64,000 nt of DNA from Arthrobacter sp. PAMC25284 (lineage in GTDB: Bacteria; Actinomycetota; Actinomycetes; Actinomycetales; Micrococcaceae), in NCBI RefSeq assembly GCF_019443425.1, contig NZ_CP080382.1:1736001-1800000 (forward strand), read 5' to 3'. Both the position numbers and the translations under genes were made by a program. Positions 32,852-43,666 of the stretch are shown piece after piece (the first letter of the stretch is position 1; every line of letters starts with the position of its first letter). The notes under the pieces were generated by a model. That model ran no database searches. It was not told where the DNA came from and worked only from the letters and a program-made list of their open reading frames with translations.

Positions 32852-34699
32852 ATGGAGGCCACCGGCTGGTTCACACAGAAGGACCCGGATCAGGTCGGCC
32901 CGGACACGGGCTGCCCGGGTCAGTGCGGTCCGGGTCAGAGCGGTCCAGATCAGAGCGGTCCAGATCAGAAGCATCAAGCGGAGACTGGCCGGTCTGGTTC
33001 CCGAATGCTGGATGCCATCTGCGCCGATCTCGGGGCGTTTTGCAACGCGGCCGCGTCGGACGCGGACATATATTCCTTCCGGGAAGCGGCGGACTTTGCC
33101 GGGCGTATCGAGGAGATCTCCCGGACTCTCGACTACCTTCAGCTGGTGGCTGCGAAAGCAGTAGACCGAACCCGCCGGCAGGCCAGCCTCCGCCCAGCGT
33201 CGGGCACGGGCGGCAGCAGTGACTCGTGGACCACGGGTTGGCGTGAACTCCCAGCAACTGGACCGGACGGCGCTGGAATTCTCCGGACGGCACCGTCGGC
33301 AAGCCCCGCACCGGATCCGCCTGAAACAACCGCTGATGACGGCTACCGAAACACCGTCGAGTTCCTCCGTGGACGGCTAAGGATTTCCGCCGCTGAGGCG
33401 CGCCGCAGGCTGGCCCTGTCGGAGGACCTGCTTCCCCGCGCCATCATCGCCGGGCAATTCCTGCCCGTGCGGTGTGAAAAACTCGGAGCAGCCGTGGCTG
33501 CGGCCAAGGTATCTTCGCGGAACGCAAGCATCGTCACCGTCGCCTTGGAACGGGTCCGGGGCATTGCAGACCCCGGGTCACTGACCCGGATGGAACACGC
33601 ACTGACCCGCACAGCAGAGGAAAGCGATCCCGACTTCCTCACCAGGGTTGCCCGGCGCTGGACAGATGCAATCGATCAAGATGGTGCGGAGCCTTCCGAG
33701 GAGCTACTCAGGCGTCTGCAGGGTGCTTTCATTCGCAAGCCCCGTCACGGGCTCCACCATATGGAAATCTTCGCCACCCCGGATCAGTTCGAACACCTTG
33801 TCACCGTCATGAACACGGCCGCCAATCCCCGTATCCAGGGCGATGCGGCGTCATCCCACACTGGCGATTGCGATGGTGGTGGCGGTGGCAGCGTCGGAAG
33901 CACGGCCACCGGCGGCGGCAACCAACAAATGCCGACCTTCGCTGGCGGACCGGAGAGCCGCAACGACGGTGATGACGACGCGGTGGAACTCGACCGCCGT
34001 TCCCGTCCGCAGAAGCTCCTGGATGGCCTGGTTGGTGCCTGCAAGGTGGCCCTCACAAGTGGAATGCTGCCCGCCACAGGAGGGCTCCGCCCCCAGGTGA
34101 TGGTCACCATCGACTACCGTGACCTGCTGTCGCGGCTCCTGACGGCGGGCACCCCCGCAGGGACGGGTGATGGGTCCGCGGAGCCATGGGGCAGCCCGGC
34201 GGCGTCGAGCCCCAAGGCAGCCGTAATTCGTACGGAAGGAGACGGAGACCGGCTGGAACACACCGGCTCGCTGCTGTTCGGCGGCCCGGTCAACGCCGCT
34301 ACGGTCCGCAAGCTTGCCTGCGACGCGGACATCATTCCGGTAGTTCTTGGCGGCGAAGGCCGGATCCTGGACATCGGCCGGACCTCACGAATATTTCCGC
34401 CCCATATCCGGAAGGCCATCGCCACCCGTGACCAGGGCTGCGCTTTCCCCGGCTGCACGATCCCTGCACCGTGGTGCGAAGCCCATCACATCAGCTATTG
34501 GTCCCGCGGCGGCAGTACCGGTACGGACAACGGGACGTTGCTCTGCAGCTACCATCACCATCTGACCCACAAGGAGCAGTGGGCCATCCACGTCCGTGAC
34601 GGAATCCCTTGGTTCATCCCGCCCCCGCACATAGACCCGCAGCAGAGACCGCGTCGCAATAGCTTCTTCCGGCCGCCAACACTGATGCCGGCGTCGTAA
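32852..34699 (+). CDS. DUF222 / HNH endonuclease domain protein
   Basis: 615 residues. The first 50 residues hold a Gly/Pro/Gln/Asp low-complexity stretch made by 15-bp repeats (GPDQS units). DUF222 follows from about residue 50 to 430 (RMLDAICADLGAFCNAAASD, then LRGRLRISAAEARRRLALSE). The C-terminal HNH nuclease has TRDQGCAFPGCTIPAPWCEA, HHISYWSRGGSTGTDNG and LLCSYHHHLTHKEQW, with the Cys, His and Asn ligands in place. Such proteins are abundant, often multi-copy, in Arthrobacter and relatives; activity and role are unknown. It stands alone, followed by a very long hairpin. Confidence 0.85.
   Translation: MEATGWFTQKDPDQVGPDTGCPGQCGPGQSGPDQSGPDQKHQAETGRSGSRMLDAICADLGAFCNAAASDADIYSFREAADFAGRIEEISRTLDYLQLVAAKAVDRTRRQASLRPASGTGGSSDSWTTGWRELPATGPDGAGILRTAPSASPAPDPPETTADDGYRNTVEFLRGRLRISAAEARRRLALSEDLLPRAIIAGQFLPVRCEKLGAAVAAAKVSSRNASIVTVALERVRGIADPGSLTRMEHALTRTAEESDPDFLTRVARRWTDAIDQDGAEPSEELLRRLQGAFIRKPRHGLHHMEIFATPDQFEHLVTVMNTAANPRIQGDAASSHTGDCDGGGGGSVGSTATGGGNQQMPTFAGGPESRNDGDDDAVELDRRSRPQKLLDGLVGACKVALTSGMLPATGGLRPQVMVTIDYRDLLSRLLTAGTPAGTGDGSAEPWGSPAASSPKAAVIRTEGDGDRLEHTGSLLFGGPVNAATVRKLACDADIIPVVLGGEGRILDIGRTSRIFPPHIRKAIATRDQGCAFPGCTIPAPWCEAHHISYWSRGGSTGTDNGTLLCSYHHHLTHKEQWAIHVRDGIPWFIPPPHIDPQQRPRRNSFFRPPTLMPAS
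32921..32965 (+). repeat. three 15-bp tandem repeats at the DUF222/HNH N-terminus
   Basis: Units begin at 32921 (CAGTGCGGTCCGGGT), 32936 and 32951 (both CAGAGCGGTCCAGAT). They encode QCGPG, QSGPD, QSGPD, with a partial further unit, and keep the frame. Confidence 0.85.
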
Positions 34700-34908
34700 G
34701 CGGCGCGGGGCCAGGTAGATACCTCCATGGCGGACTCCATGACCCTCGCGCCGGCGTGCATGCCTTCTTTGGGACCTACGGCGCCCAATCCGGAGACGGG
34801 ATTTTCGAAGTGACCAGGGCCGAGGCGCAGCCCAGATCAGCGCGGCCACAAGGCTTTCCTTACAGAAGATCAGCACCGATGCCGACTGACACCTCCGAGT
34901 CGACGATT

Positions 34909-34966
34909 GCCCATGAACACCGCAGGACCGGCCACAACTATGGCCGGTCCTGCGGTGTTCATGGGC
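34909..34966. terminator. perfect 26-bp hairpin between convergent genes
   Basis: Arms 34909-34934 and 34941-34966 are perfect complements (GCCCATGAACACCGCAGG at the outer left) around the loop CAACTA. The stem lies between the end of the HNH gene and the 33-residue transporter subunit gene on the opposite strand. It is much longer than needed for termination. Confidence 0.75.
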
Positions 34967-34983
34967 GCCTCAGCTGCGGCTAG

Positions 34984-35085
34984 TCAGCCAAACAGCGCCG
35001 CCACGCGGGTCAGGGTCTGGAACACTCCGTAAGCGAGCGGCACCCCGACGAGGGTCCAGGCGATGGCTACTTTTCCGGTATTCAT
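34984..35085 (-). CDS. MFS transporter small subunit (OFA type), 33 residues
   Basis: A very short gene: ATG at 35085 lies one base after the TGA of the OFA transporter, with GGAGG in the end of that gene as ribosome site. The product is one hydrophobic helix (VAIAWTLVGVPLAYGVFQTL) with a short polar start and the end RVAALFG. A small protein of this kind commonly follows OFA-type MFS genes in actinobacteria (from memory) and is thought to associate with the transporter. One-base spacing argues for strict co-translation. Confidence 0.75.
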   Translation of the reverse strand: MNTGKVAIAWTLVGVPLAYGVFQTLTRVAALFG

Positions 35086-35086
35086 C

Positions 35087-36481
35087 TCATGCCTCCATAG
35101 CGGGTTCGGCGGATCGGGTGGCTTCCTGGCGCGGTTGGTGGAAGCGCGCATCCACGGGCTTGATCATCAGGTTGGCGATGAAGCCGACGATCAACAAGCC
35201 CACCATCGTCAGCAGCGCGGGCTGGTAGGACACCGCCGTGAGCTGGCCCGGCTTGCCCTGGGCGTCCAGGAAAGCGTTGACGATCAGTGGACCGGCAATG
35301 CCGGCAGCGGACCAGGCGGTCAGGAGCCTGCCGTGGATGGCGCCGACCTGGAACGTCCCGAACAGGTCGCGCAGGTAGGCCGGGACGGTGGCGAAGCCGC
35401 CACCGTAGAAGGAAATGATGACAAAGGCCAGCAGCACGTACAGCGCGGTTGTGGTGGACCCGGCGAGGGCCAGAACGGTGTAGAGCACCGCGCCGACGCC
35501 CAGGTAAACCATGTAGATGCGCTTGCGGCCGGTGATATCGGAGGTGGAGGACCAGACGAAGCGTCCGGCCATATTGCCGATCGACAGCAGTCCCACGAAG
35601 CCCGCGGCGACGGCGGCGCTGACGAGCGAGACGCCGTCGGACTGGCGGAAGAAGTCCTGGATCATCGGAGCGGCCTGTTCCAGGATGCCGATGCCGGCGG
35701 TAACGTTGCAGAACAACACGATCCAGACCAGCCAGAACTGCTTGGTCTTGATGGCGTTCTTGGCGGAAACATTGTCAGTGGTCACGAGCACGGACTTCTT
35801 GACCTTCGAGGGGTCGAAGCCAGCCGGCTTCCAGCCATCGGCCGGCACCTTAATGGTGAACGCACCGAACATCATGTAGGCCAGGTAGATAACCGCGAGC
35901 GTCAGGAAGAGCTTGCCTACGGAGTCGCCGCTGGCCACCCAGCCCTTGACGCCGGAGTTCGGATCGTACATCTTCAGCAGCGCGGTGGACACCGGGCTGG
36001 CGATGAGCGCGCCGCCGCCGAAGCCCATGATGGCCATGCCCGTGGCGAGGCCCGGACGGTCCGGGAACCACTTGATCAGTGTGGAGACCGGGGAAATGTA
36101 GCCTATGCCCAGGCCGATGCCGCCGATGAACCCGTAGCCCAGGTAGACGAGCCACAGCTGGCTGGTGAAGATTCCGAGAGATCCGATCAGGAAGCCGCTG
36201 GCCCAGAACAGGGCCGACGTGAACATCGCCTTGCGCGGACCATTGGTGTCCACCCACGTGCCCATCACTGCCGCGGAAAGTCCCAGCATCACAATCGCGA
36301 TTGAGAAAATCACGCCGATCTCGGTCAGGCTGGCATCAAAATGCTTGACCAACGCTGTTTTGTACACACTGGTCGCGTAGGCCTGCCCAATGCACAAATG
36401 TACGGCGAGCGCGGCTGGCGGCACCAGCCAACGGTTGAACCCGGGTGGGGCGATGGTTCGTTCGCGGTCCAGCCAGCCCAT
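35087..36481 (-). CDS. OFA-family MFS transporter (oxalate/formate antiporter-like)
   Basis: 464 residues, 12 membrane helices. The ATG at 36481 has GGGAG upstream; a longer reading adds 42 residues without a ribosome site. OFA features include LCIGQAYATSVYKTALVKHF in helix 1, GFIGGIGLGIGYISPVSTLI, KWFPDRPGLATGMAIMGFGG and FVWSSTSDITGRKRIYMVYL. The C-terminal tail is charged (KPVDARFHQPRQEATR). Members exchange small carboxylates such as oxalate and formate; the substrate here is unknown. Co-translated with the tiny subunit gene that follows. Confidence 0.85.
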   Translation of the reverse strand: MGWLDRERTIAPPGFNRWLVPPAALAVHLCIGQAYATSVYKTALVKHFDASLTEIGVIFSIAIVMLGLSAAVMGTWVDTNGPRKAMFTSALFWASGFLIGSLGIFTSQLWLVYLGYGFIGGIGLGIGYISPVSTLIKWFPDRPGLATGMAIMGFGGGALIASPVSTALLKMYDPNSGVKGWVASGDSVGKLFLTLAVIYLAYMMFGAFTIKVPADGWKPAGFDPSKVKKSVLVTTDNVSAKNAIKTKQFWLVWIVLFCNVTAGIGILEQAAPMIQDFFRQSDGVSLVSAAVAAGFVGLLSIGNMAGRFVWSSTSDITGRKRIYMVYLGVGAVLYTVLALAGSTTTALYVLLAFVIISFYGGGFATVPAYLRDLFGTFQVGAIHGRLLTAWSAAGIAGPLIVNAFLDAQGKPGQLTAVSYQPALLTMVGLLIVGFIANLMIKPVDARFHQPRQEATRSAEPAMEA

Positions 36482-36637
36482 AATTGCTCCCTTGATTGTC
36501 GAAGACGTCGGTGTCTCGTCGGCATAGAGGCGAAAGACCCCCATCGGCCGCTTTACCTCCGGCAATTGTGAGGTAGTTTCAGGGAAATGCCACGCCTTTT
36601 GCGCCAAGCGGTGGCTACGCGTCGCTAAGCGGTTGAC

Positions 36638-39133
<2,496 letters not shown>

Positions 39134-39166
39134 CCCGCCATTTTGCCTTACCGGCCACGTCGGGGC

Positions 39167-39769
39167 CTACAGGGTGTCGCCCGCCATCGGATTGCTGACG
39201 TCCTGCACGACTTCGTTGCGGCGCAGGAACCACGGCTTGTAGGGCGGGTCGAAGCGGGCATAGCGCGGCGGCCCGAGCGGGGTCAGGCTGGCGTCCCGGA
39301 TGGCTTCCTCAAGCTCCCGGGTCCGTTGCGCGAAGGCCTCCTCCGTGCTGCGGCCGGAGAACCTCAGGACGGCGGCGGTGGATCCGGGCACGGCCTTGAC
39401 CGTCACGTCGGGGCTGCTCGGCACCGGTGCGGTGTCCTCGGTCATGTCGGCGGGCAGCACAAACGCGACGACGAACGCGCCGTTCGTCCCGTCTGGTCCT
39501 GTGTCCGCGCTTTGGAGCACGGGTGCGGTCATCGCTATTTTCTGCGGCTGTCCCGATTCCTGCAATACCGGCGCGGTCATCGCCAAGGACTGCTGCGCAG
39601 CGTTCCCGCCGTTGATGTAGCCGAAGAGCGTACGAAACGCCGCGTTGCCTGCCCGGTCGAAAGAGGATTGGACCTCAACCTCGGCAACGACGTAGGAGGG
39701 GTAACGGCGCAGTTCAAAGGCGGGGAACCGCTGGACGACTTCATAGGGCTGCTGTTCAGTCATAGTCAT
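39167..39769 (-). CDS. SOUL heme-binding family protein
   Basis: 200 residues. The SOUL/HBP pattern is clear: YEVVQRFPAFELRRYPSYVV, then FRTLFGYINGGN, LAMTAPVLQ, KIAMTAPVLQ and a C-terminal RYARFDPPYKPWFLRRNEV. Such cytosolic proteins bind heme or related tetrapyrroles in a beta-barrel. No heme genes lie nearby. The gene is divergent from the nuclease-helicase gene. The ATG at 39763 is an alternative start. Confidence 0.88.
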   Translation of the reverse strand: MTMTEQQPYEVVQRFPAFELRRYPSYVVAEVEVQSSFDRAGNAAFRTLFGYINGGNAAQQSLAMTAPVLQESGQPQKIAMTAPVLQSADTGPDGTNGAFVVAFVLPADMTEDTAPVPSSPDVTVKAVPGSTAAVLRFSGRSTEEAFAQRTRELEEAIRDASLTPLGPPRYARFDPPYKPWFLRRNEVVQDVSNPMAGDTL

Positions 39770-39889
39770 CTGACCCTACGCCGGGCGACTGACGAAGGAC
39801 AGGGGCCTGCCGCCCCTGTCCCGGGATTGCGCCATGATTGTCCGGGGGCCTTGATAACTTGGCCTAAAGCTGCAATCGACGGGGGAATA

Positions 39890-42800
39890 GTGTTCTTTCT
39901 TGAACCGGAGGTTCCGGGGCACGCACCGGATCTGATCTTCTCCGCGAGCGATCTGGTAGTGGCTGCCGGCTGCGAGTATCAGCTCCTGCGCACCCTCGAC
40001 GAAAAACTGGGCCGGTCCCCCAAGGCCGCCTTCGAGGAGGACGAGATGCTGGGGCGCGCCGCGACCCTGGGCGACCGTCACGAGCACAAGGTCCTGGACG
40101 CTTTTGTGTCCCAGTTCGGAATCTGGGATGCCGGCACCTCCCGCGGCGTGTACGACGTCGTTCCGGCCGGGACCATGGACCGCGCCACCCTGCAAGCCAA
40201 ACACGAGGAATCGCTCGCGGCCCTCCGCTCGGGCGCCGACGTCGTTTTTCAGGCCGCGTTTTTCGACGGCCGGTTCCACGGGCGTTCGGATTTCCTGGTC
40301 CGCCAGTCCGACGGCGGCTACGCCGTGTTCGACACCAAACTGGCCCGCCACGCCAAGGTCACGGCGCTACTGCAACTGGCCGCCTACGCGGACCAACTCC
40401 TGAAGGCAGGGATCGCCCCGGACCCCTCGGTGACCCTGGTCCTCGGGGCCACGGTCGCGCTGTCCGGCGGCGGCTTCGATTACCTCCGGAGCCACCACAG
40501 CCTCGCGGACATCCTGCCCGTTTTTCGCGAGCGCCGGGACCGTTTCCTCATCCTGACCTCGGCGCACATGGCTCAACCGGACGCGGTCCGCTGGGACGAG
40601 CCGGGGATGTCGGCCTGCGGACGCTGCAACTACTGCCAGGAACAGGTCAAAGCCACCGACGATCTGCTCCTGGTCGCACGCATGACCTCCAGCCAGCGCA
40701 AGAAGCTCCACGGGCAAGACATCTCCACGGTCAAGGACCTCGCCGGCGCCACCCTCCCGAGAGCCAACGCCTCCCTGCTGCGGTTGCAGGACCAGGCCCG
40801 GATGCAAAGCGGCGCCGGCGAAGCAGACGGCGCCGTCCGGTATGTCAAGGACGGCGAAGAGCGCACAATCCGCTACCGGGTCACCGCGGAGAACACCCTG
40901 GCCGATCTGCCCCGGCCCAGTCCGGGCGACATCTTCTTCGACTTCGAGGGTGACCCGCTGTGGCAGGAGAGCGCCACCGGCGCCTGGGGCCTCGAGTATC
41001 TCTTCGGCGTCGTGGAAAACCCTGACGCCCCGGGCGCCGCGGCCGTGTTCAAGCCGTTCTGGGCGCACAGCCGGGAGGAGGAGAAGCAGGCCTTCCTGGA
41101 CTTTCTGGCCTATGTGGAGGAACGCCGGCGGGTCTACCCGGACATGCACGTCTTCCACTACGCAGCCTACGAGAAAACGGCGCTTCGAAAACTCTCCGTA
41201 CTGCACGTTGCCGGCGAGGACACCGTGGACCGGTGGCTGCGCGAGGGCCTGCTCGTGGACCTGTACCAAACCGTCCGAAACAGCCTCCGTATTTCCGAGA
41301 ATTCGTACAGCATCAAAAAGCTTGAGCCGCTGTACATGGGCACCCACCTGCGCTCCGGCGACGTCAAAGACGCCGGCGCCTCCGTGGTTGCCTACGCACA
41401 CTATTGCGACGCGCGCGACGACGGCCGGCAGGACGAGGCCGCGGCGGTCCTGGCGGGCATCTCGGACTACAACGAATACGACTGCCTCTCCACCTTGGAA
41501 CTCAGGAACTGGCTGCTTGGCCTCGCCCGGGAACGGGGCATTACGCCGGGTGGCGGTCAGGCTCGAACTGAGCCAGCTCTCCCTGAACAAAACCAGACCG
41601 CGCAGGACGGCGCAGACATAACGCCGGCAGAGCTGGACCTGGCCGCGTTCAGCGGACCGGATCACGGCTTGTCCGAGACGGACCGGAAGGCCGTGGCCAT
41701 GCTGGCGGCGGCGGTGAGCTACCACCGCCGCGAACGGAAATCCTTCTGGTGGGCCCATTTCGACCGCTGTGAGAACGGGCCGGACACCCATCAGCAGGAT
41801 CGAAACGTCTTCTTGGTCGAATCCGCGGAAGCGCTGGAGGACTGGTGGAAGGACGGCACGAAACTGCCGGAACGCCGGGTGAAGCTGACAGGCACCATCA
41901 GCCCGGGCTCCGACCTGCGCGAGGGCAGCAGCTGGTTCCGCATGTACGGTCCGCCGTTGCCTGGTGGTCTTGAGGGGACCGGGATCGGCGGGTCCGGCCG
42001 CAATGGCTGGTTCGGGACGGAGGTCCTGGAACTCGGTCACGAAGACGGCAAAGACATCGTTGTGATTCGGGACAAGCTCCGCCGGGACGTCGACCCGTAT
42101 GCGCAGCTGCCGATTGCCCTGACCGAGAAGGAGCCGCTGCAGACGAAGAACATCGAAGCGGCGCTGGCGGATCTAGCCGAAGACGTCGCCGCCGGGCTGC
42201 GGGCGTCGGCCGCGTCCGGAGCGATCGGCAGCTTCATATTTCCGGGCCATCCCGCCTTGGACCTTATTCGGCGCGTGCCGCCGCGGCTGTTGGGCGGACA
42301 GCCCTTACCAGTTCCCGGAGCGGGTCCGGACCGCTTTATAGATGCCATCACGGACGCCGTCGCAGCCCTGGACCGCTCCTACGTGGCTGTCCAGGGCCCG
42401 CCAGGCACGGGCAAGACCCATGTGGGCTCGCACGTGATCGCCCGTCTGGTGGCACGGGGGTGGAAAGTCGGCGTCGTCGGGCAGTCCCATGCCGTCGTCG
42501 AAAATTTGCTCAGAACGGCGGTGACCAAGGCGGGCGTCGACCCCAGCCGGGTGGCGAAGGAGGTCAAGCACAACGAGCCGCTCCCGTGGAGCCAGCGGTC
42601 GGCGCGGGACGTCGCCCGCTTGCTCGGCACGGCTGGTGGTGCGCTGGTGGGCGGAACGGCCTGGACCATGACAGGTGCCTCGGTTCCGGCCGGGTCGCTG
42701 GACCTGCTGGTGATCGACGAAGCCGGACAGTTTTCCCTGGCCAACACGCTGGCCGTTGCCCGGGCCAGCAGCCGCCTCCTGATGCTGGGCGATCCGCAGC

Positions 42801-43513
42801 AACTGCCGCAGGTCAGCCAGGCCTCACATCCGGAGCCGGTAGACGAGTCAGCGCTGGGCTGGATCTCCGCTGGCCACGACACGCTTCCTGCAGAACTGGG
42901 ATACTTCCTCGCCGACTCGTGGCGGATGACGACCGACCTATGTGCGGCCGTGTCCCAGCTCTCCTATGAGGGAAAGCTGAACTCCGCTCCCGCGGCGGAT
43001 CTGCGGCGGCTTGAGGGTGTTCCGGCCGGGATCGAAACGGTGCTGGTCGAGCACCAGGGCAACAGCACATCTTCCCCCGAGGAAGCCGCCGAGGCGGTCC
43101 GGCAGGTACGGCGGCACGTGGGACTTCGCTGGCACGACGCCGGCACCAGCCGGCTGCTGGAAGCCACCGACATCCTTGTCGTCGCGGCCTACAACGCCCA
43201 GGTCAACCTGATCCGCGAGGCGCTCGACGGCGCCGGCCTGTCCGGGGTGAGGGTGGGAACCGTGGACAAGTTCCAGGGCCAGGAAGCGCCCGTGGTGATG
43301 GTGTCCATGGCCTGCTCAGCCGTGGCCGAAGCCCCCCGGGGCATGGAGTTCCTGCTTTCGCGCAACCGGATCAACGTCGCAGTGTCCCGGGGCCAGTGGC
43401 GCGCTGTGATTATCCGGGCCCCGGAGCTCACCAACTACCTCCCGCTGCACCCCGAAGGCCTCGGGCAACTTGGCGCCTTCATCGGCCTGTGCCAGCGGTC
43501 GACCGCAACCTGA
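39890..43513 (+). CDS. TM0106-type RecB-like nuclease fused to an UPF1-like helicase
   Basis: 1207 residues. GTG at 39890 follows GGGGGA; the frame is open far upstream but that part only shadows Tex and SOUL genes. Domains in order: a RecB-like PD-(D/E)xK nuclease (residues about 120-170, GRSDFLV, AVFDTKLA, ALLQLAAYADQL) ending with a Cys cluster CGRCNYC near 242; an RNase-H-like exonuclease (about 345-560) with DIFFDFEGDPLW, HVFHYAAYEKTALR and YNEYDCLSTLELRNWL; and an SF1 helicase with Walker A GPPGTGKTHVG near 836, VIDEAGQFSLANT, LGDPQQLPQV, VDKFQGQEAPVVMVS and INVAVSRGQW. All catalytic residues appear intact. Probably a DNA end-processing enzyme; biological role not established. Confidence 0.9.
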   Translation: MFFLEPEVPGHAPDLIFSASDLVVAAGCEYQLLRTLDEKLGRSPKAAFEEDEMLGRAATLGDRHEHKVLDAFVSQFGIWDAGTSRGVYDVVPAGTMDRATLQAKHEESLAALRSGADVVFQAAFFDGRFHGRSDFLVRQSDGGYAVFDTKLARHAKVTALLQLAAYADQLLKAGIAPDPSVTLVLGATVALSGGGFDYLRSHHSLADILPVFRERRDRFLILTSAHMAQPDAVRWDEPGMSACGRCNYCQEQVKATDDLLLVARMTSSQRKKLHGQDISTVKDLAGATLPRANASLLRLQDQARMQSGAGEADGAVRYVKDGEERTIRYRVTAENTLADLPRPSPGDIFFDFEGDPLWQESATGAWGLEYLFGVVENPDAPGAAAVFKPFWAHSREEEKQAFLDFLAYVEERRRVYPDMHVFHYAAYEKTALRKLSVLHVAGEDTVDRWLREGLLVDLYQTVRNSLRISENSYSIKKLEPLYMGTHLRSGDVKDAGASVVAYAHYCDARDDGRQDEAAAVLAGISDYNEYDCLSTLELRNWLLGLARERGITPGGGQARTEPALPEQNQTAQDGADITPAELDLAAFSGPDHGLSETDRKAVAMLAAAVSYHRRERKSFWWAHFDRCENGPDTHQQDRNVFLVESAEALEDWWKDGTKLPERRVKLTGTISPGSDLREGSSWFRMYGPPLPGGLEGTGIGGSGRNGWFGTEVLELGHEDGKDIVVIRDKLRRDVDPYAQLPIALTEKEPLQTKNIEAALADLAEDVAAGLRASAASGAIGSFIFPGHPALDLIRRVPPRLLGGQPLPVPGAGPDRFIDAITDAVAALDRSYVAVQGPPGTGKTHVGSHVIARLVARGWKVGVVGQSHAVVENLLRTAVTKAGVDPSRVAKEVKHNEPLPWSQRSARDVARLLGTAGGALVGGTAWTMTGASVPAGSLDLLVIDEAGQFSLANTLAVARASSRLLMLGDPQQLPQVSQASHPEPVDESALGWISAGHDTLPAELGYFLADSWRMTTDLCAAVSQLSYEGKLNSAPAADLRRLEGVPAGIETVLVEHQGNSTSSPEEAAEAVRQVRRHVGLRWHDAGTSRLLEATDILVVAAYNAQVNLIREALDGAGLSGVRVGTVDKFQGQEAPVVMVSMACSAVAEAPRGMEFLLSRNRINVAVSRGQWRAVIIRAPELTNYLPLHPEGLGQLGAFIGLCQRSTAT

Positions 43514-43517
43514 CCCT

Positions 43518-43578
43518 GGGGACATGCTCATTCTTGGGCCCGCCCCCTTCGAACCCGCCAAGGGACATGCTCATTCTT
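43518..43578 (+). repeat. 17-bp direct repeats after the nuclease-helicase gene
   Basis: GGGACATGCTCATTCTT occurs at 43519-43535 and again at 43562-43578, 43 bp apart. A third shorter match (GGGACATG) is at 43631-43638. Such motifs might be the ends of a lost insertion sequence, but no transposase frame remains here. Confidence 0.7.
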
Positions 43579-43586
43579 AAACGCGG

Positions 43587-43617
43587 ACAGTGGGCAGAAT
43601 GGTGTTCTGCCCACTGT
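43587..43617. terminator. terminator hairpin between convergent genes
   Basis: A perfect 13-bp stem (ACAGTGGGCAGAA at 43587-43599, complement at 43605-43617) closes a TGGTG loop. It sits between the nuclease-helicase and the OYE-type reductase genes, which converge. Confidence 0.7.
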
Positions 43618-43666
43618 TCGCCGCCGCCGCGGGACATGTCCAGCCGTGCGGTGCTGCCGCTGAAAC

